Positions 1 through 13,827 are shown, counted from the first letter of the stretch. The stretch is DNA of 64,000 nucleotides from Larus michahellis (GCF_964199755.1 NC_133898.1:103840847-103904846), one strand, 5' to 3'. Numbers and translations: made by a program. Notes: a model not told the origin generated them from the sequence alone.

Positions 1-987
1 GAAGTTTATTTTCCAGAAAAGACAGAGAACACATCATAAGGAAGGACAACAGAGCACAACAGAGAAAGTATAAAGCAGGGAGGAAGAGGGGAACAGCCTG
101 GAAGTCCACCTCACAGCATACTCAGTGGTAAAATCGGATCCTTTCAGCTTCTAATCAGATGGACACCTGAAGCTTACCTTTTAGTTTCTGCTTGAGGAAA
201 CTCCATGTTGATGCTCAGATGAATAGTCTCCCATCTAACATACACTTTCAGTTTATGGAAATACAACTTTTAACACTTCAACTGCTTGTATCAAATGTCA
301 TTTTGATGCCAGATGAGAGTTGCTCAAGATTGTTTCACTGGAAGGGTTTTTTCCCACAATTGCAATACGATTTTCCTACCAAAGGAAAAAATAATGCAAC
401 AAAGGTAGAAAGAGAGTAACTCTGCAAGAAGGGCTGTGCAGTGGAATTCATCAGACTAATGCCATTAAAAGGGTTTTGTACTTGGATGTCCTCCCTCTTC
501 TTTGTCAGCTTTTTTTTGGCTGCGCCTCTAGATATTGGCATTGCAATGTGACAGGCACCCATCGCACCTACTGTCTACAGGAGCAAGTCCCAGATGTGCC
601 CCAGTCCAGGGAGGAGACTTCTAAAGATAAAGGTGCAGCAGTTTCATACACCACAGCGTTGCCCTTCAGCCTAGGGTGCCCTCATCAGGTGTTTTCAGGG
701 CCACATACATATCTCCACCTCCCTTGGCACAGCCACTACAGACACAGGTTGGAAAAGCCACTGCCGGGTCAGAATGTAACTCCCCACAGCATCCTCCCTG
801 CACTGGGGAGGTCTGAGTAGTGAGGGAAAGCTTCCCCGGTGAAAGGGAAGATGCAAAGAAAAAAGGATCTGCAGAAACAAGCAGTCCATCTTCTTTTAAG
901 CATCAGTAAGCCAGGAACAGGTTTCCTTCCCCATTATAGTAGCTTGGTTTTTTACTCTGTCCGACAGATGCATTTCCGGGCACTGAC
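1..987. other. Intergenic, nothing recognised
   Basis: Ordinary mixed-composition sequence before the first CR1. The short ORFs on both strands carry no motif I recognise. Confidence 0.6.
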
Positions 988-1615
988 AATGTGCACTCAC
1001 AGCCCAGAAAGCCAACTGCATCCCGGGCTGCATCAAAAGAAGCGTGGCCAGCAGGTCAAGGGAGGTGATTCTGCCCCTCTGCTCTGCTCTGGTGAGACTC
1101 CACGTGGAGTACTATGTCCAGCTCTGGAGTCCTCAGCACAAGAAGGACATGGACCTGTTGGAACAGGTCCAGAGGAGGGCCACAAAAATGATCAGAGGGG
1201 TGGAGCACCTCTGCTATGAAGACAGGCTGAGAGAGCTGGGGTTGTTCAGCCTGGAGAAGAGAAAGCTCTGAGGAGACCTTGTAGCGGCCTTCCAGTACCT
1301 GAAGGGGCCTATAGGAAAGATGGGGAGGGACTCTTTATCAGGCAGTGGAGCAAAAGGATGAGGGGTAACGGTTTTAAAGTGAAAGAGGGTAGATTTAGAT
1401 TAGATATTAGGAGGAAATTCTTTACTGTAAGGGTGGTGAGGCACTGGAACAGGTTGCCCAGAGAAGCTGTGGATGGCCCATCCCTGGGAGTGTTCAAGGC
1501 CAGGCTGGATGGGGCTTTGAGCAGCCTGGTCTAGTGGGAGGTGTCCCTGGCCATGGCAGGGGCGTTGGAAGTAGATGGTCTTTAAGGTCCCTTCCAAATG
1601 TAACCATTCTGTATT
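988..1615 (+). mobile_element. CR1 LINE 3' fragment
   Basis: About 0.63 kb of the 3' end of CR1 ORF2 and its 3' UTR. Recognisable peptide blocks include [26 protein letters not shown] and [15 protein letters not shown]; a TGA then interrupts the frame near 1269. The 3' part carries the block GTCTAGTGGGAGGTGTCCCT and GATGGTCTTTAAGGTCCC. The octamer tail is degraded (ACCATTCTGTATTTC). Two short overlapping ORFs here are remnants, not host genes. Confidence 0.92.
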
Positions 1616-2665
1616 TCTAGGATTCCTCGCCCCAGCACTGCCTCTCGCAGCTGTCCGGGCAGTGGGCAGGACAGGATGCCTTGTGCCACCCATGCTGTGA
1701 ACACATCTCAGCACTTCCCACCAACTGCTACATCATTTGCACTAACCTCAGCATAAAACGCACGGTTTAAGGTTGTTCGCATCATCAAAAGCGTGGAGCT
1801 GTCTTGCTGCCTCTTTGCGATGTGGGCAAACCAGTCCTGTAGGACAGAGGACTAACCAGGGACTGGGCAGGAGGAGGGAAAGGGACTGGTGATGAGATGG
1901 CCAGCACAGCAGCCTTGGCGAGCTTCCTCTGCTCTCAGTAGAGGGACACAGGTCGAGGGAGTCACAGGGAGAGGAAGGAGCGACCAGGGCTGCCTCTCTC
2001 ACACACAGCCCAGGAGCTGCTGCTGCAGCTCTCCAGGGCTCTCCCAGGGACAGACTTTGTCAACAGGGTCATGGTCGTATCCCTGATTTCCTCGGCGCCT
2101 GCCTCCTCTGTCTATGCATGAAACTAGACTTCTTGACATTATTTGTCCCCCCTCTTTTGGCTCCAGTGAGTTAATAAATCCCAGGAGGTAGGGTAGGGAT
2201 TGGAGGGGAGGTGGGACTGCAGTGCTCCTCCGCACACAGGCTGAGCAGCGTTGGTCTGCACAAGTCTGCTCCTCCTGTGCCACCCCTCAGCTGAGGTTGC
2301 AGTAATTAAAAGCTGTGGGTTGATACTTTTTAAACCCCTCTATCAGGGGCAGAGTTCCTGTGCTCATACGCTTCCACACCAAAGGAAATTATACCTTAAC
2401 CCTCAAAGTTACACATCTATTCCTCCCCAATCTCAAAAACTTTAGTGATTAACCAGAACCTGAAGCTTACTCCAACAAAGAGATTTACTAACTGCTACTT
2501 TGGGCTATTGAAATGTAAATTAAAATCTCTTAGGGCTGCCTTCTAGCAATTTAATTTTAGGCTGTGTAGAGCTGTGGAGGAATGCCAGGAAACAATCTAC
2601 CTCCCCTTGTAGAAAAGCCAAATTAATATATGGAACTTGATTTACAGTCGTTTGTGCTGTCATTA

Positions 2666-2747
2666 TCATAGAGTCACAGAATGGTTTGGGTTGGAAGGGA
2701 CCTTAAAGATCATCTAGTTCCATCCCTCCTGCCATTCACCCCACACT
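2666..2747 (-). mobile_element. CR1 LINE 3' tail fragment
   Basis: The plus strand reads TCATAGAGTCACAGAATGG then TTTGGGTTGGAAGGGACC and CATCTAGTTCCA, the reverse complement of a CR1 3' UTR and tail. Only about 80 bp are recognisable; the inner boundary is uncertain. Confidence 0.8.
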
Positions 2748-5700
2748 ACCTGTGTCAAACAAATGCCTGGGAATCAGGTGGTCACCAATAAGTGTCAGAA
2801 ACATTAATGAACTTTATATGCAGACTTCATACTTCATACCAGCTACCAAAAGCGCCTCTCCACATGAATCCTCTGAGGTGGATCTGAAGAGAACCGGTGC
2901 TTTACACCTGTGAAGCACCAGCCATCCTAGTATCCACACTGGAACAAAATGGGTGCAGCTTCCGGTAGGAAAGGTGGGTGGGAAGGGAATGTATTTCATC
3001 TAAAGCTGCTGAAGTTGCCAGATCTGGGGTCTGTGGACTGTGTGGTGGGAATTTGGGTGCTGAGGTAAATGTCCCTCTGGTAAACACCATGATATGAGAT
3101 GAGAGAAGTAACACTACACTGTAACAAAGTTATTTCCCTTTGTAAATCAGAAAAAAAAAGAAAAAAATCAGTCTTTTCCTCTCATCACAATAGAATTGAA
3201 GCTAGGGAAGAAGACCGGAGGGAGCAACTGCTTTTCAGAAGCCATTACAGTTAAATATAGAACAATATCAAAGACCAAACATTCATTCCCTCTTCCGCCT
3301 AACCTACTGTCTTGCCAGTGTGCAGGATCATTTCTATGGAGTCAGAGTGAGCACATGGGGCAAAAACACGATCCCGTTGGTCTACAGCAGCTCTGCACAT
3401 CAGGTTGTCCTGGTCTCTTTTCCCAAAATCGCTGCCAAGTAAATACTCCCCAAATGCAGCGTTCTGAGTGAGAGGCTGTTCCCAGCACACCCAGCTCCGG
3501 TGTCCCACTAGCCTAAAAACATGGGAGACACAATCATTCACCATTAGCACAGTCTGTGGCAAAATTAATACCTAAGACTACAAATCAGCCTACATGCTGG
3601 TCCACTCTGGACAAAAAACAAGGCAGTCAGCACCTAGGTTTCTTACTCATGTTTGGGGACCCCACCATCGCCAGTCTAACAGAGACACCAGAGCTATTTT
3701 ATCACTCTCCATGCAAGTGGGATTTGCCAACCACAACCACCAGAGGCTTTGCTATGTGAATGCCTTGTACAATGCCCTGTGCAAATTCCCTCCAGACCAG
3801 ATTAGGGAATGCCATAAAAAGGCCATCACCGAAGGGAGAAAGCAAACCCATATATCCTGACTGCCGTTAAAGAAATTCATCCAGCCTACATTAGCAAAAA
3901 TAGAAAAAGGTGCCATATTACATCCCAAAAAGAAAAAGCTGTGCAACAAAATGCTCATTTAACACTACTGACTGTACCAGAGCAATAACCCTTCCTCACA
4001 AATTAGGACAAGAGACACAGAATTGCTCGGGAGCCTCAGTTTTGTCAGTCCTCAAACCCACTCCATCCCTCCGTGACCATGAACCTGCTCCAATGCCCAC
4101 CTTTCTCCATTGCAAATCTCTCGTCATTGCTTTCTGGGTCCCGAAGGCCATCATTCAGGGAGAAAGCTCCAAAATCAGGAGCGCAACCTATTGCTTTACA
4201 TAGTGCAAGGGACGTACCCATGCAAGGCGAGAGATTCATTCATTGGCTGTAATAATAATTTGTCCGTCCTTCCACACCAGTGGGTATGTTGTTACTGAGG
4301 ACAGCAGGGCTGTGCCCATGGCGTGCTGGCCAATGGGCTTCTTCTGGGACGGCTGGGAGAAATTTTGGAGGGTTTTGAAAGCAAGATCATTAGAGGTCCA
4401 TTTCACCACTGCCACCTTCAATCGCAAAAATAAGTCTGTAATCACAACTGGTTCATCTGATTGTGGGCATAAATTAAAGCTGGAAGTACAGGGAGCAACA
4501 AATACTCTGATTTATTGCAACAGGCGATGGTCTTCCTTTATAAAAACTTGAATTTGTGCTGTACAGTGGTTCGACAAAAAGCCTCGGTAAGTCATTCGCT
4601 ATCCAATAGTTACATTGAGTTATCACATGAGCAGCCATTACTCAAGGTGACAGTCTCAGCACAACAAGCCCCTGTTGAGAGCACTTGAGTTTATGTCAAC
4701 TTGAAACAGATGAACCTAATGGATATCCGCCTGGATGAATCCAATGCCTGCACGTAGCCACAAGCCCGACTGTACACAGTGGGACAAATCGACCGAGCAG
4801 TGCATCCCTCCAACATTACTCACTGCACAGTAAGACTGGCATTTTTCTGCTTTTCTTTAGATAAGCCTGGGGTTTTGTTGATTTTTTTTGGAGGGGGTGA
4901 AAAGTAAAAATAACTCCTAATTAACAGCCACCAGCCACATCTGGCAACGCCTCTAGTGTTGGAGGGGGCAGCAACCTTTCAAAAGTGATGGGAGAAAGCT
5001 TGGCTTTGATTTTCTCCATCAGGCCTGATCTGCCTGGCATACTGGGGCATGAAGATACCCAAAGGCCTCGCTATGCAGCCCACTTTGGGGAAGGAGGAGT
5101 CTGTGACCAGTTCTGCTGCAGGTTAGACCACTCTTGGAGGCTATTCTAACCCAAAATCTATAATTTTCCTTGGCTAATTCCATAGACTCGCCTATTTTAT
5201 CAAACATCTTGAAAGGCAAGTTGTCTAAAGCTGCTAGCTGAGAAAGATCAGGGTTTCCTCCATGGCTCTCTTTCTTGATTGGGAGATGTTTCCTTACTGC
5301 AAACAGACATTGCCATTCCTGACCTGATCCCAAACTATTTTTGTTAAAAACTGTAGCTGAGCCTCACGGTGCAAAGAGAAGATTCATTCCCTAACCAAGA
5401 ATAGTAGAGAGCAAATAAAAAGCACATCAGTTATTTTTCTACTGCCAAAGTTACTTCGTTGTCATTTTATATTATACAATTCTCTAAATTACATACAGAA
5501 TTTTTCCTCCTTCTTCTAAAAAAAAGTAATGAACATCAGTGTCTGAAAGCAGAATATTCATCTTCTGACTTTTTTTACCACAGTTTTGGGGTTTTATATC
5601 TTCACTGCATATTAGAAGGGGGAGAAAAAACACAATAAGTAGCTAGTGAGATTGATTCCTGGAGCTGTTATTTAATCTCTGGGGTTTTTTCAGCGCTTAA

Positions 5701-5779
5701 TGCAACATAGCCAGTAGGGAACAGTCACATTTTGTGTTCATTCATCTGAGTAAGGAGAAAAAGCCACTTCCTACTGCCA

Positions 5780-6060
5780 CGCAATCAGCGGGGGATTAGC
5801 CAAATTACCACAGTCTGAGTCACCAGGCCCATAACCGCCCTCCATCCCTCTCTGCACAGCCCTTCAAGTGGGGGGATGCTTGGCACGGCTCTGCGTCCCC
5901 AGCCTCCACGGTGCCACCACCCCCAGAGCAGGGTTGGGCCAGGGCCAGCCCCGGCCACTGCCAGCTCCCCCGACCCCACCTCCCGCAGAGCCAGGAGGTG
6001 GCACGGGGCTGAGAAAGCCCTCCTCACCACGGGCACCGAGGAAACGTCGCCACAGACAAG
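5780..6060. other. GC-rich, CpG-containing intergenic patch
   Basis: This patch stands out from the AT-rich surroundings, with blocks such as CCAGGGCCAGCCCCGGCCAC and several CG dinucleotides. Overlapping short ORFs here are explained by GC-richness and show no family motifs. It may be a small CpG patch or a regulatory element, but nothing identifies its role. Confidence 0.45.
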
Positions 6061-7319
6061 CCAGAGGAAAATTGCATCTATCTGGGGTCGTTTATTTGGA
6101 TTTTTGTTTAAAAGGAATGTGAGGCAGATGGGGAGGGAATAAATCCAACATGAGAAGCGAACTGGGATAACAAATAAGAAGACAATACTGAGTTCTGTTC
6201 TTCAGGCAGCACGTTAATATTCTTATCTAACAATATGTCCCTTTAGTGATAATACACTGGAAACAATTCAAAATCATATTAATATAAATAAGGGGTAGCT
6301 GTTACTAGAGCTCAGTTTAAATGACAAAGCTCTCTATTGACGTGAATTCATTAGTATCTTCCTCCCTGGATGTGTATATCTAATTTGCAACTAAATTATT
6401 TGGGGAGTTTAAGCTATACATGACCCTGACCCTGACGCTGCAGTACTTTTACCCCCAGAGAGCCAAGGGTGGGAGGGTTGAGGAGCAGGCTGTCTTCTGA
6501 ACCATTGCCAAACACGGCGGTACAGCAACTTCAGCGCTTGATCAGGCAAAACTCCTTTAAAAGGCAACGGTCTTTTGCAGAGAGAGTAAAGAGGGGGAGA
6601 TCAGAGCTCCGCTGTGCGGCACAGCCACGAAAAATTACACCATGTCTCCCTGGCCAAAGATGGAGAACGCCACTTACACAGACCACAGCAAAATTGGTCG
6701 AGTCACCTTCCATCCGTCACGTCTGCAGCTTCCTTCTCAGGGCGGGCAAGATGATGATAAATTCGGCGTGAGCGTACTACACTATGTCTTTTTCCTGAGC
6801 CGCAAATAAAGCTGCCTGCGGGATCAGCCTCCCCAGGAGCAAACGCCAAGGAGAAATCCAGGGAAAACAAAGGGAGCTGGTTAATTGAGTGGCGCCCACG
6901 TCCCTCAACAGAAATGATCCTACAGAATGGAGCGTGCAGTCCCAATCTGGCACTGTTTACAAACACAGTGCAACTGGCATCCCTTCAATAACACCGTAAC
7001 AGGTGAGCACATGGGTGGGCTGGGGAGGAAATAGCATTTTTATTGACTGACAGATTGCCGTACTACGTTACATTTAACATCCCATTAAAAACGGAGTGAG
7101 CCCTACCTTAAATATGGCACTGTGCAAAGGTTAGCAGTGCAACGGTCATTTTATCAAGGTTAAGGCTATCCTGTAAAGCTTTGCTGGAACAGTTATCAAT
7201 GTTAAATAAATAAATACAAAACATATCTCAAAGCCAGCTTAGCTCTGCCAGGGGAACCCCTAGAGTTGGTACAGATAGGCTTTTATCAGCTTGATTGGGC
7301 TGTTTGAGGAAATAGCGTA

Positions 7320-7600
7320 ACAAAAGGGGCATCTGTATCCGCACCTTTACCGCGGGGCTCAGCAGACACGGAGGCCAGCACAGCTGCTGCAGCAGCCCCG
7401 CTCCCAGGGTGAATCACCCCCGACGCGAGCTGTATGATCACGCGTGTCTGGATGTACAGGTCCTGGCTCTCAAGCCACAGTTCCAGCCGTGGCCACAGCC
7501 TTTGACCGGTTCTGGGGCACCCGCCGCCCCCAGCAGCTCCTGACAGTAGTGACAGTCACCCCACTGCCCCCTGCCACCTCCCCCCACTCCTCTGCACTTC
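7320..7600. other. GC-rich, CpG-containing intergenic patch
   Basis: CpG-containing blocks (ACCGCGGGGC, CCCGACGCGAGC, CACGCGTGTC) followed by C-rich sequence. No ORF with recognisable motifs. It could be an enhancer or unannotated promoter, but this is composition only. Confidence 0.4.
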
Positions 7601-7950
7601 TGGCCTGCCCAAAATCAGATTGATAAAGTACAAAATGGATAAAAAGTTATTATGCGTGTAAAAGTTTGACACTTCAGCACTGATGATTTTGCAGGGATCT
7701 GAATTACATCTCTGCTAATTATGCATTTAGTTTTCCTCACTCTGACAATTTCATGACTGGCATTTCTCTGTCCCTGGTTTCTGCACTGAGCTGCCATCTC
7801 TAAAGCAACCAGTGCTCAAGTACTCATAGAATACCAAGTACTCATCAAATACCATAGAAAGTAACTGTTCTGTGTTGCCAAAAACAAGGTCTGAAGACAA
7901 CCCCACGAAAGATTATATCACTTGAAGACCTTCAAGGGATATTGTGGAAA

Positions 7951-8075
7951 GACCAGGCTGGATGGGGCTTTGAGCAGCCTGGTCTAGTGGGAGGTGTCCC
8001 TGCCCACGGCAGGGGGATGGGATCTAGATGATCTTTAAGGTCCCTTCCAACCCAAACCATTCTATGATTCTATGA
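7951..8075 (+). mobile_element. CR1 LINE 3' end fragment
   Basis: CCAGGCTGGATGGGGCTTTG leads into GTCTAGTGGGAGGTGTCCCT and GATCTTTAAGGTCCCTTCC, with an intact tail CATTCTATGATTCTATGA. Same subfamily as the fragments at 988-1615, 11174-11594 and 16749-16897. Only the last ~125 bp are present. Confidence 0.92.
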
Positions 8076-11000
8076 ATAGCCAGGTAAGTCTGGATGGGAT
8101 GACCTTCCTGACTCGCAAAAATTTTTCACAGGTTTTGGGTATGGTTTTCTTTTTCCTTGCATCCTGTGAAAAGGGATTTGGGAAAAAAAAATAGTAGATA
8201 ATATATTTCTCAAAAATATCTACTATACCAATACCATGTATCCCAAATGAGAAAGATGGGAGTTGAGTTAAATCCCCCCTGTGCCTCTTTCAGACTGGGA
8301 ACTTCCCTTCGAAAACCCATTCCCTCTGAGAAACACATTTCATAAATAAGTCCAAAAAAAAATTCATCAGGCACTTTAACTTACCTCTGACATAAAATTT
8401 CTACTCTGGACTATCAGACAAGGAGCAAAATGATAACAACTCACATTTAGGTTAGAAACACGTATATTTAAGATAATCTTTTGTTGAAAGCAGAGCCAGC
8501 CCTGAGTGCAGACAGCCCCGACCATTTCATCACCTGCCTGTCCTCACGCCTGTGCGAAGGGGGATATCCTAAACCTGCCTGTTCCCATCCCCCAAACAAC
8601 AGCACAAGAATGAAGCTCTTAGGATTTCTTGAGTCTCAACCTCCCCTCCCATGTCACTTGTGCCTTCCCTGGAGTCAGGATCGGGCCGTTCCTCCCCAGA
8701 CCAACAACGCTGGGGTCAGCTTCTGGTGCTGAGCGGCTCCGAGCCAGCTCTGCGGTTACGTTGGCTCAGTCTTAACTGACCAGGTGGAGCTCAAATCTCC
8801 CAAGGAGACTCACTGAAACAGTAATTAATGAGAAACTGGAGACATTTCTCCTACTTGTTACACCAGCAGCATGTGCACAGGCCCTGCATATGCTGAAAAG
8901 CGATGAGGAAACATCTGCAGAGTATTCACACATATGTCACTCCACCTTTTTAGACACCACAAGCTACCAGTGCTAGCAAAAGCTTTACAATCTCCCCAGG
9001 GTGCATAAATCTGAGGGCCTATATAACTCTCAGTATCCCTTAAATTCTGCTGTACGTGAGGACAGACCCAGCACAGTGTTTCTTTCATTGACTACATGTT
9101 ACAGAGTGCCATAAGACTCCTTGGATGGAGCACAGTTGGGAATGCATTTTGGAGAAGCAAATATATTACCACTAATTATGACACTGGTCATGAACAAGGG
9201 CAGAGAATGCCAATGTTTGGATGACTAACAAAAACATATTTACTACACATGGACACCCTTGTTCAGTTATAGCCAGTTGTTTCCCAAGTACTTCTGACCT
9301 TGGGGCTTTGATAGCGAATGGACGAGTGGAGAGTGGGACTGGAAAATAGCCCACCACCTGGGAAGCTGCTCTCTGTTAAGCAGAATGCACTGATATTTCT
9401 TACAGGGGAGAGAAATGCTTTCTTGGCTTGTCCTTCAATGGAGCTAAATCTGGTGGGAGGAAACAGCAGAAGGACCCTGCCCCAGGTGTTGCGCTGTGCC
9501 GTGCAGCTCACCCTCCATCCGCGGTCACGGTCGCTGTTGGTTTTCAGAAGCCTGCTCACTCTTGCAGAAATAGGCTGCTCCCATTAAAAAACAAAAAAAA
9601 AACAAAAAAACCCTCTAATGCATAGAACAGATGGAAAGCATGAAATTATGCATGGAAAAGTGATAGGAGGATAACCAAAAAGTGGCTTTCCGGTTATTAA
9701 TTTCTTCCAAAGTCTGAAGAAAAGTTAACCTATAATATTCCTGCAGTCGCTTCACCCAGATCACACTCTTAAAATTCCTGGAAATTATAATTTTCAAAAC
9801 AGCTTTTAAAGGCTACATGGGATTCCAGACTTTTTTTTAGTCATGAGACAGAATAATCGGCAGATCACAACAGAAAAGGCTAGAAGGAGCCAAAACCCAC
9901 TGAAGTTGAAAGATACCTCCAAAAGCTCCAGTAGGATTTGGTCCAGCGTGTGCCTCGTACTCTTACCGTCCTAAAGTCTGCTGGCAACGGCATAGTACAA
10001 TTTCTCTTTTTTCATAGTGAGAGTCACATAAATTGATAAATGCTGCCTCATTTGATAGCCGGGTGCTTAGTCCCGGGCTCTAATAACACTCTGCAAACCG
10101 ATGACTGATTAATTGACAGGCATTTTTGGGATATCTAGTGATGACTATCAACAACAAAGTGAAATGTCAGCAAGCGAGTGAAATATATTGCAAGGCTTAC
10201 ATGGATTATGAGTAGTTGTATTATCAAACAAGAGAACAAAGTCAAGGGATAAGCAAGTGTAGAATCAGAGCATCCAGCAGGAGAGTGATAATTAAGTCCA
10301 GGGAGATAATTTTATAAACGTAGATTTAACAGCTTTACTCAGTTTCTCATCTTTTCTTGTATAACCAGTAGGTTTATTCCGAGATCGTGTTAGTAATCAA
10401 CTCGAGTCGAAGTGGCAACGTGAGTAGAAAAGGGGCTGCACAGAGGAATCGTTAGGTTGAAGAAAAGCAAAATTACAATTTCCCTGCTGCCTGCTAATGA
10501 CTTAACGACCTCAAATGTGATCCATAGGGGGCTGGGAAAGGAAGCTGTCTTTTGAAATTCAAGCAGGAGTTTCATATCTGTTATGCTAATTTCCAAACAC
10601 TAATGTGACCAATTTTATATATAAACAACAATTTCATCTGTCATTTTTGGCTCAAGTTGCAATCCTTTTCAGTAAAAAAATACCAGCAAGCAAGTAATAA
10701 TTTCCCTTAGGCTAGAATTGTGACCTTGGTGCCATCCAGAGAACAAGTCGTGTTAATCTCACAGCTGCAATGCCATGAAAACAAACACATCTGTTTATGA
10801 AGTCGCCTGTTCTTACGTACCCGTTACTGGGTGCATCATATGCACCATCTTACATTTATAATGTGGCTGGCCAGAAAAGAGAAAAATTTGCTTAACAAAA
10901 TGGTTCATATTTCACCCCCGAGTTTTGCCCGTTGTAAAGATGAGCTGGAACAACTGTGCATGGCTTTGGGAAGGGACAGGAGAAAAACTCGGTGTTAAGA

Positions 11001-11173
11001 TAATTGCTGGGGATATCCACTGTTAAATCACCGTTCCCTGAGGTGCCTGGTTTCCCAGCAGTTCCCCAGCCATGACACTGTGCGATCAATATCCCCCTCT
11101 GCACATATAAATAAAATGAGTGGCTTCCAATGTGCAGCCTCTGGAGCAGCTTAAGGAGGACAAAGAGTGATTT
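8076..11173. other. Intergenic, possible conserved non-coding DNA
   Basis: No coding signal. The part around 10010-10330 has a homeodomain/TALE-like motif (GATTAATTGACAGG, 10107-10120) and a complex, non-repetitive texture often seen in conserved enhancers. That is an impression, not an alignment. Confidence 0.4.
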
Positions 11174-11594
11174 TCATAGAATGGTTTGGGTTAGAAGAGA
11201 CCTTAAAGAACATCTAGTTCCAACCCCCCTGCCATGGGCAGGGACACCTCCCACTAGACCAGGCTGCTCAAAGCCCCATCCAGCCTGGCCTTGAACACTT
11301 CCAGGGATGGGGCATCCACAGCTTCTCTGGGCAACCTGTTCCAGTGCCTCACCACCCTCACAGTAAAGAATTTCTTCCTAATATCTAATCTAAATCTTCC
11401 TTTTTTCAGTTTAAAACTGTCACCCCTCATCCTATTGTTCCACTCCCTGATAAAGAGTCCCTCCCCATCTCTCCTGTAGGCCCCCTTTAGGTACTGGAAG
11501 GCCGCTATAAGTTCTCCTCAGAGCTTTCTCTTCTCCAGGCTGAATGACCCCAGCTCTCTCAGCCTGTCCTCATAGCAGAGGTGCTCCAGCCCAT
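11174..11594 (-). mobile_element. CR1 LINE 3' fragment
   Basis: About 420 bp in minus orientation, from the tail (TCATAGAATGGTTTGGGTTA on plus) through the 3' UTR to the segment coding for the SLEKRKL region of ORF2. The frame is broken. It is opposite in orientation to the related fragments at 988-1615 and 16749-16897. Confidence 0.92.
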
Positions 11595-13827
11595 TTTAAG
11601 TTGTCTAAGAAAGGAGATTACAAAAGCAAGCTCCTACACTCCACATACGGTGGGTGTGGTGTTTTTTGATGTCCACAAACTGAAATTCTCTAAATGAAGT
11701 CTTAAACAGGCTGATGGGAGTGGTAATCACCAAAATCATGAGGCTTGACCTGTGGTTTCATAACACCAGCGCAAGTGCCACCGCCATCAAGGCTCTCAAG
11801 CTTTTTGCTACACACACAAAGCCAGAACCTGAGGAGCCTTTCTAACAGGCACCACCTTGAAACATTTGCCTAAAACTTTTAATTTCAACAGATTTGAGAA
11901 TTTCCCTATATGAAAAACTTTCTAATCACCTGTAATAAACACACGCATACACAGTTTGCAAAGCACTTCAATCCTTGCATTTTGTAAGCTTAGCATCAAC
12001 AATTCAACCAGAAAATTGAAAAAAGCTTCAGTATAGTGAGAGATTATAACCGAACTGTCATAAATTATTATGAGAAAAATACATATATTCTTTTTAAACA
12101 TTGTAAAGTCTGATTTCACATTTAAGCAATTGTTTCATTGTAACAGCACTTAAATACCTATAATTACATGTTGGTTTCTATTGTTCAGAACATTTTATAT
12201 GCACACGCAAGGCAAACACTCAGATATAAATCCCAGGCGGTGATTATTCTTAATAGTGCAATTATTTTCTCATCGTAATCGCTGGGGTACAATTCCTGTT
12301 AAACTATTCAGCATTCCTTGAGAAAGTTAAGTAAAAATCAATCTGACTTACTTTAAGGTAAGGGCTTCCCAGCTCTGCTCTCTCCCCCTTCTCTGCTCAA
12401 ATAAATATAAACGTGTATTAGCCATGGGGAGAATCTATGAAATTATATTAAAGTTGCAATTCAGCCAAGTGTCTGCAAATCCAACTAGTTATTTATATTT
12501 TGAGTCTTGTTGATGCTGTTGTTACTGAAAAGCTCAGCAGCCCATCTCTCCAACGTAAACAATATCTGAGGCTTTTACACCTCCATTTCATTAAAGTTGA
12601 AACATTTTGTGGCCTAGTTAAGTGGTTTACGTAGTTTCCTAATTATTTACTGGAAACTGTGAAAACAGGTTTGGTCTCCTGAAATGCCATTTATAAAGTA
12701 GCCCGTTTTCAATAGGTGCCAATAGCCCAGTACACGTGCTGTATAAAAAGATTTGGATGTTTGGACCTTATAAAATCATAACTGACTGTTTACGGCCTGT
12801 AGAGCTTCTCTGAAGAGCGGGTCCCTACAGACCCCACACAGCTCGTCCCGCTCCAGGGAGCTGCGTCAAAGAACACCAAAAAACATCCTTCTCCCTTTCC
12901 AGGAGTAAGAAAGCAATTAGCCCAATGTTGTTAAACCCTGACAGGAACGAGGAAAGCCTGCCCGAAGACTGTAGGGCAATGAATTTCAACCCGTAATATG
13001 ACAAACACTGTTGCAAATATTTCAAAATCGATTTGAATCCACAAGGATGAATTCGCCACAAAGACCTGCCCTCCCACGGTCGCTGAACACCCTGCGACAT
13101 TTATCAGAGGAGTGCAGGTAGCGACCTCACTTCTGCTTGGCAGATTACATTCTGCCTCCACGAACTCACCTTTAAAATTTCAAATGGATTGCACATTATT
13201 CATTTCCTGTTTCAAAATGTCCGTTATTAGCAAAAATGACATTTCGGCAGAGAGAGAGAAACGATTTCAATGTAATCTGCAAATCAATTTGTAAGGATTT
13301 CAGCAAAGCAATTAGGGGAAATTCGGGACTACAAACACTGTGTAATGTGAGATTTCATCTTGACTGATAGACCTGTCAGGATTTCCATCCAAAAATACAG
13401 CTGCGTTTCCCTCCTCTCCACCCCACCCTTCCATGAGTTATATCTGAAAGTTTTGTTCTTCCCCGTATTTATTACTGGCGCCTTGGCACTTTATCCAATT
13501 TTAATCCATTTTAAACCTCCTGTTGTCCCACTGAGCAGAACAGATGCCAGGCAGGACTGGAGAAAAAGGACAAATTGATGCCGTATCTACAGTGCTCAGG
13601 AACCACTAAAGAGAAATGCAAACCCAATTAAACCTCTAAAATGTACTGGGTGCTCGTTGGACAGGAGAAAGCAAGACTGACCGAAGCTGAGCTTGGGTAC
13701 ATCATGCGGACTGCAAGATGACAACCAGTCTCAACATTTCCTAACAAAATAGGCAAAATGCAGGATCACAAGTTACAAGGTCTATCAGAAGGCTCCGGGG
13801 CGTCATTTTAGGAAGTTATATGTCTGC

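Larger units (their letters stand above)
1616..7950. other. Intergenic, mostly featureless
   Basis: Apart from the CR1 tail at 2666-2747 and the two GC-rich patches, I see no gene. Short ORFs (up to about 104 codons) overlap one another on both strands and lack family signatures or convincing splice structure. Confidence 0.6.

Noticed and set aside
839..1271. Two plus-strand ORFs of 126 and 75 codons
   Set aside because: The overlapping frames fall on the CR1 fragment at 988-1615; one frame carries CR1 ORF2 blocks and is stopped by TGA.
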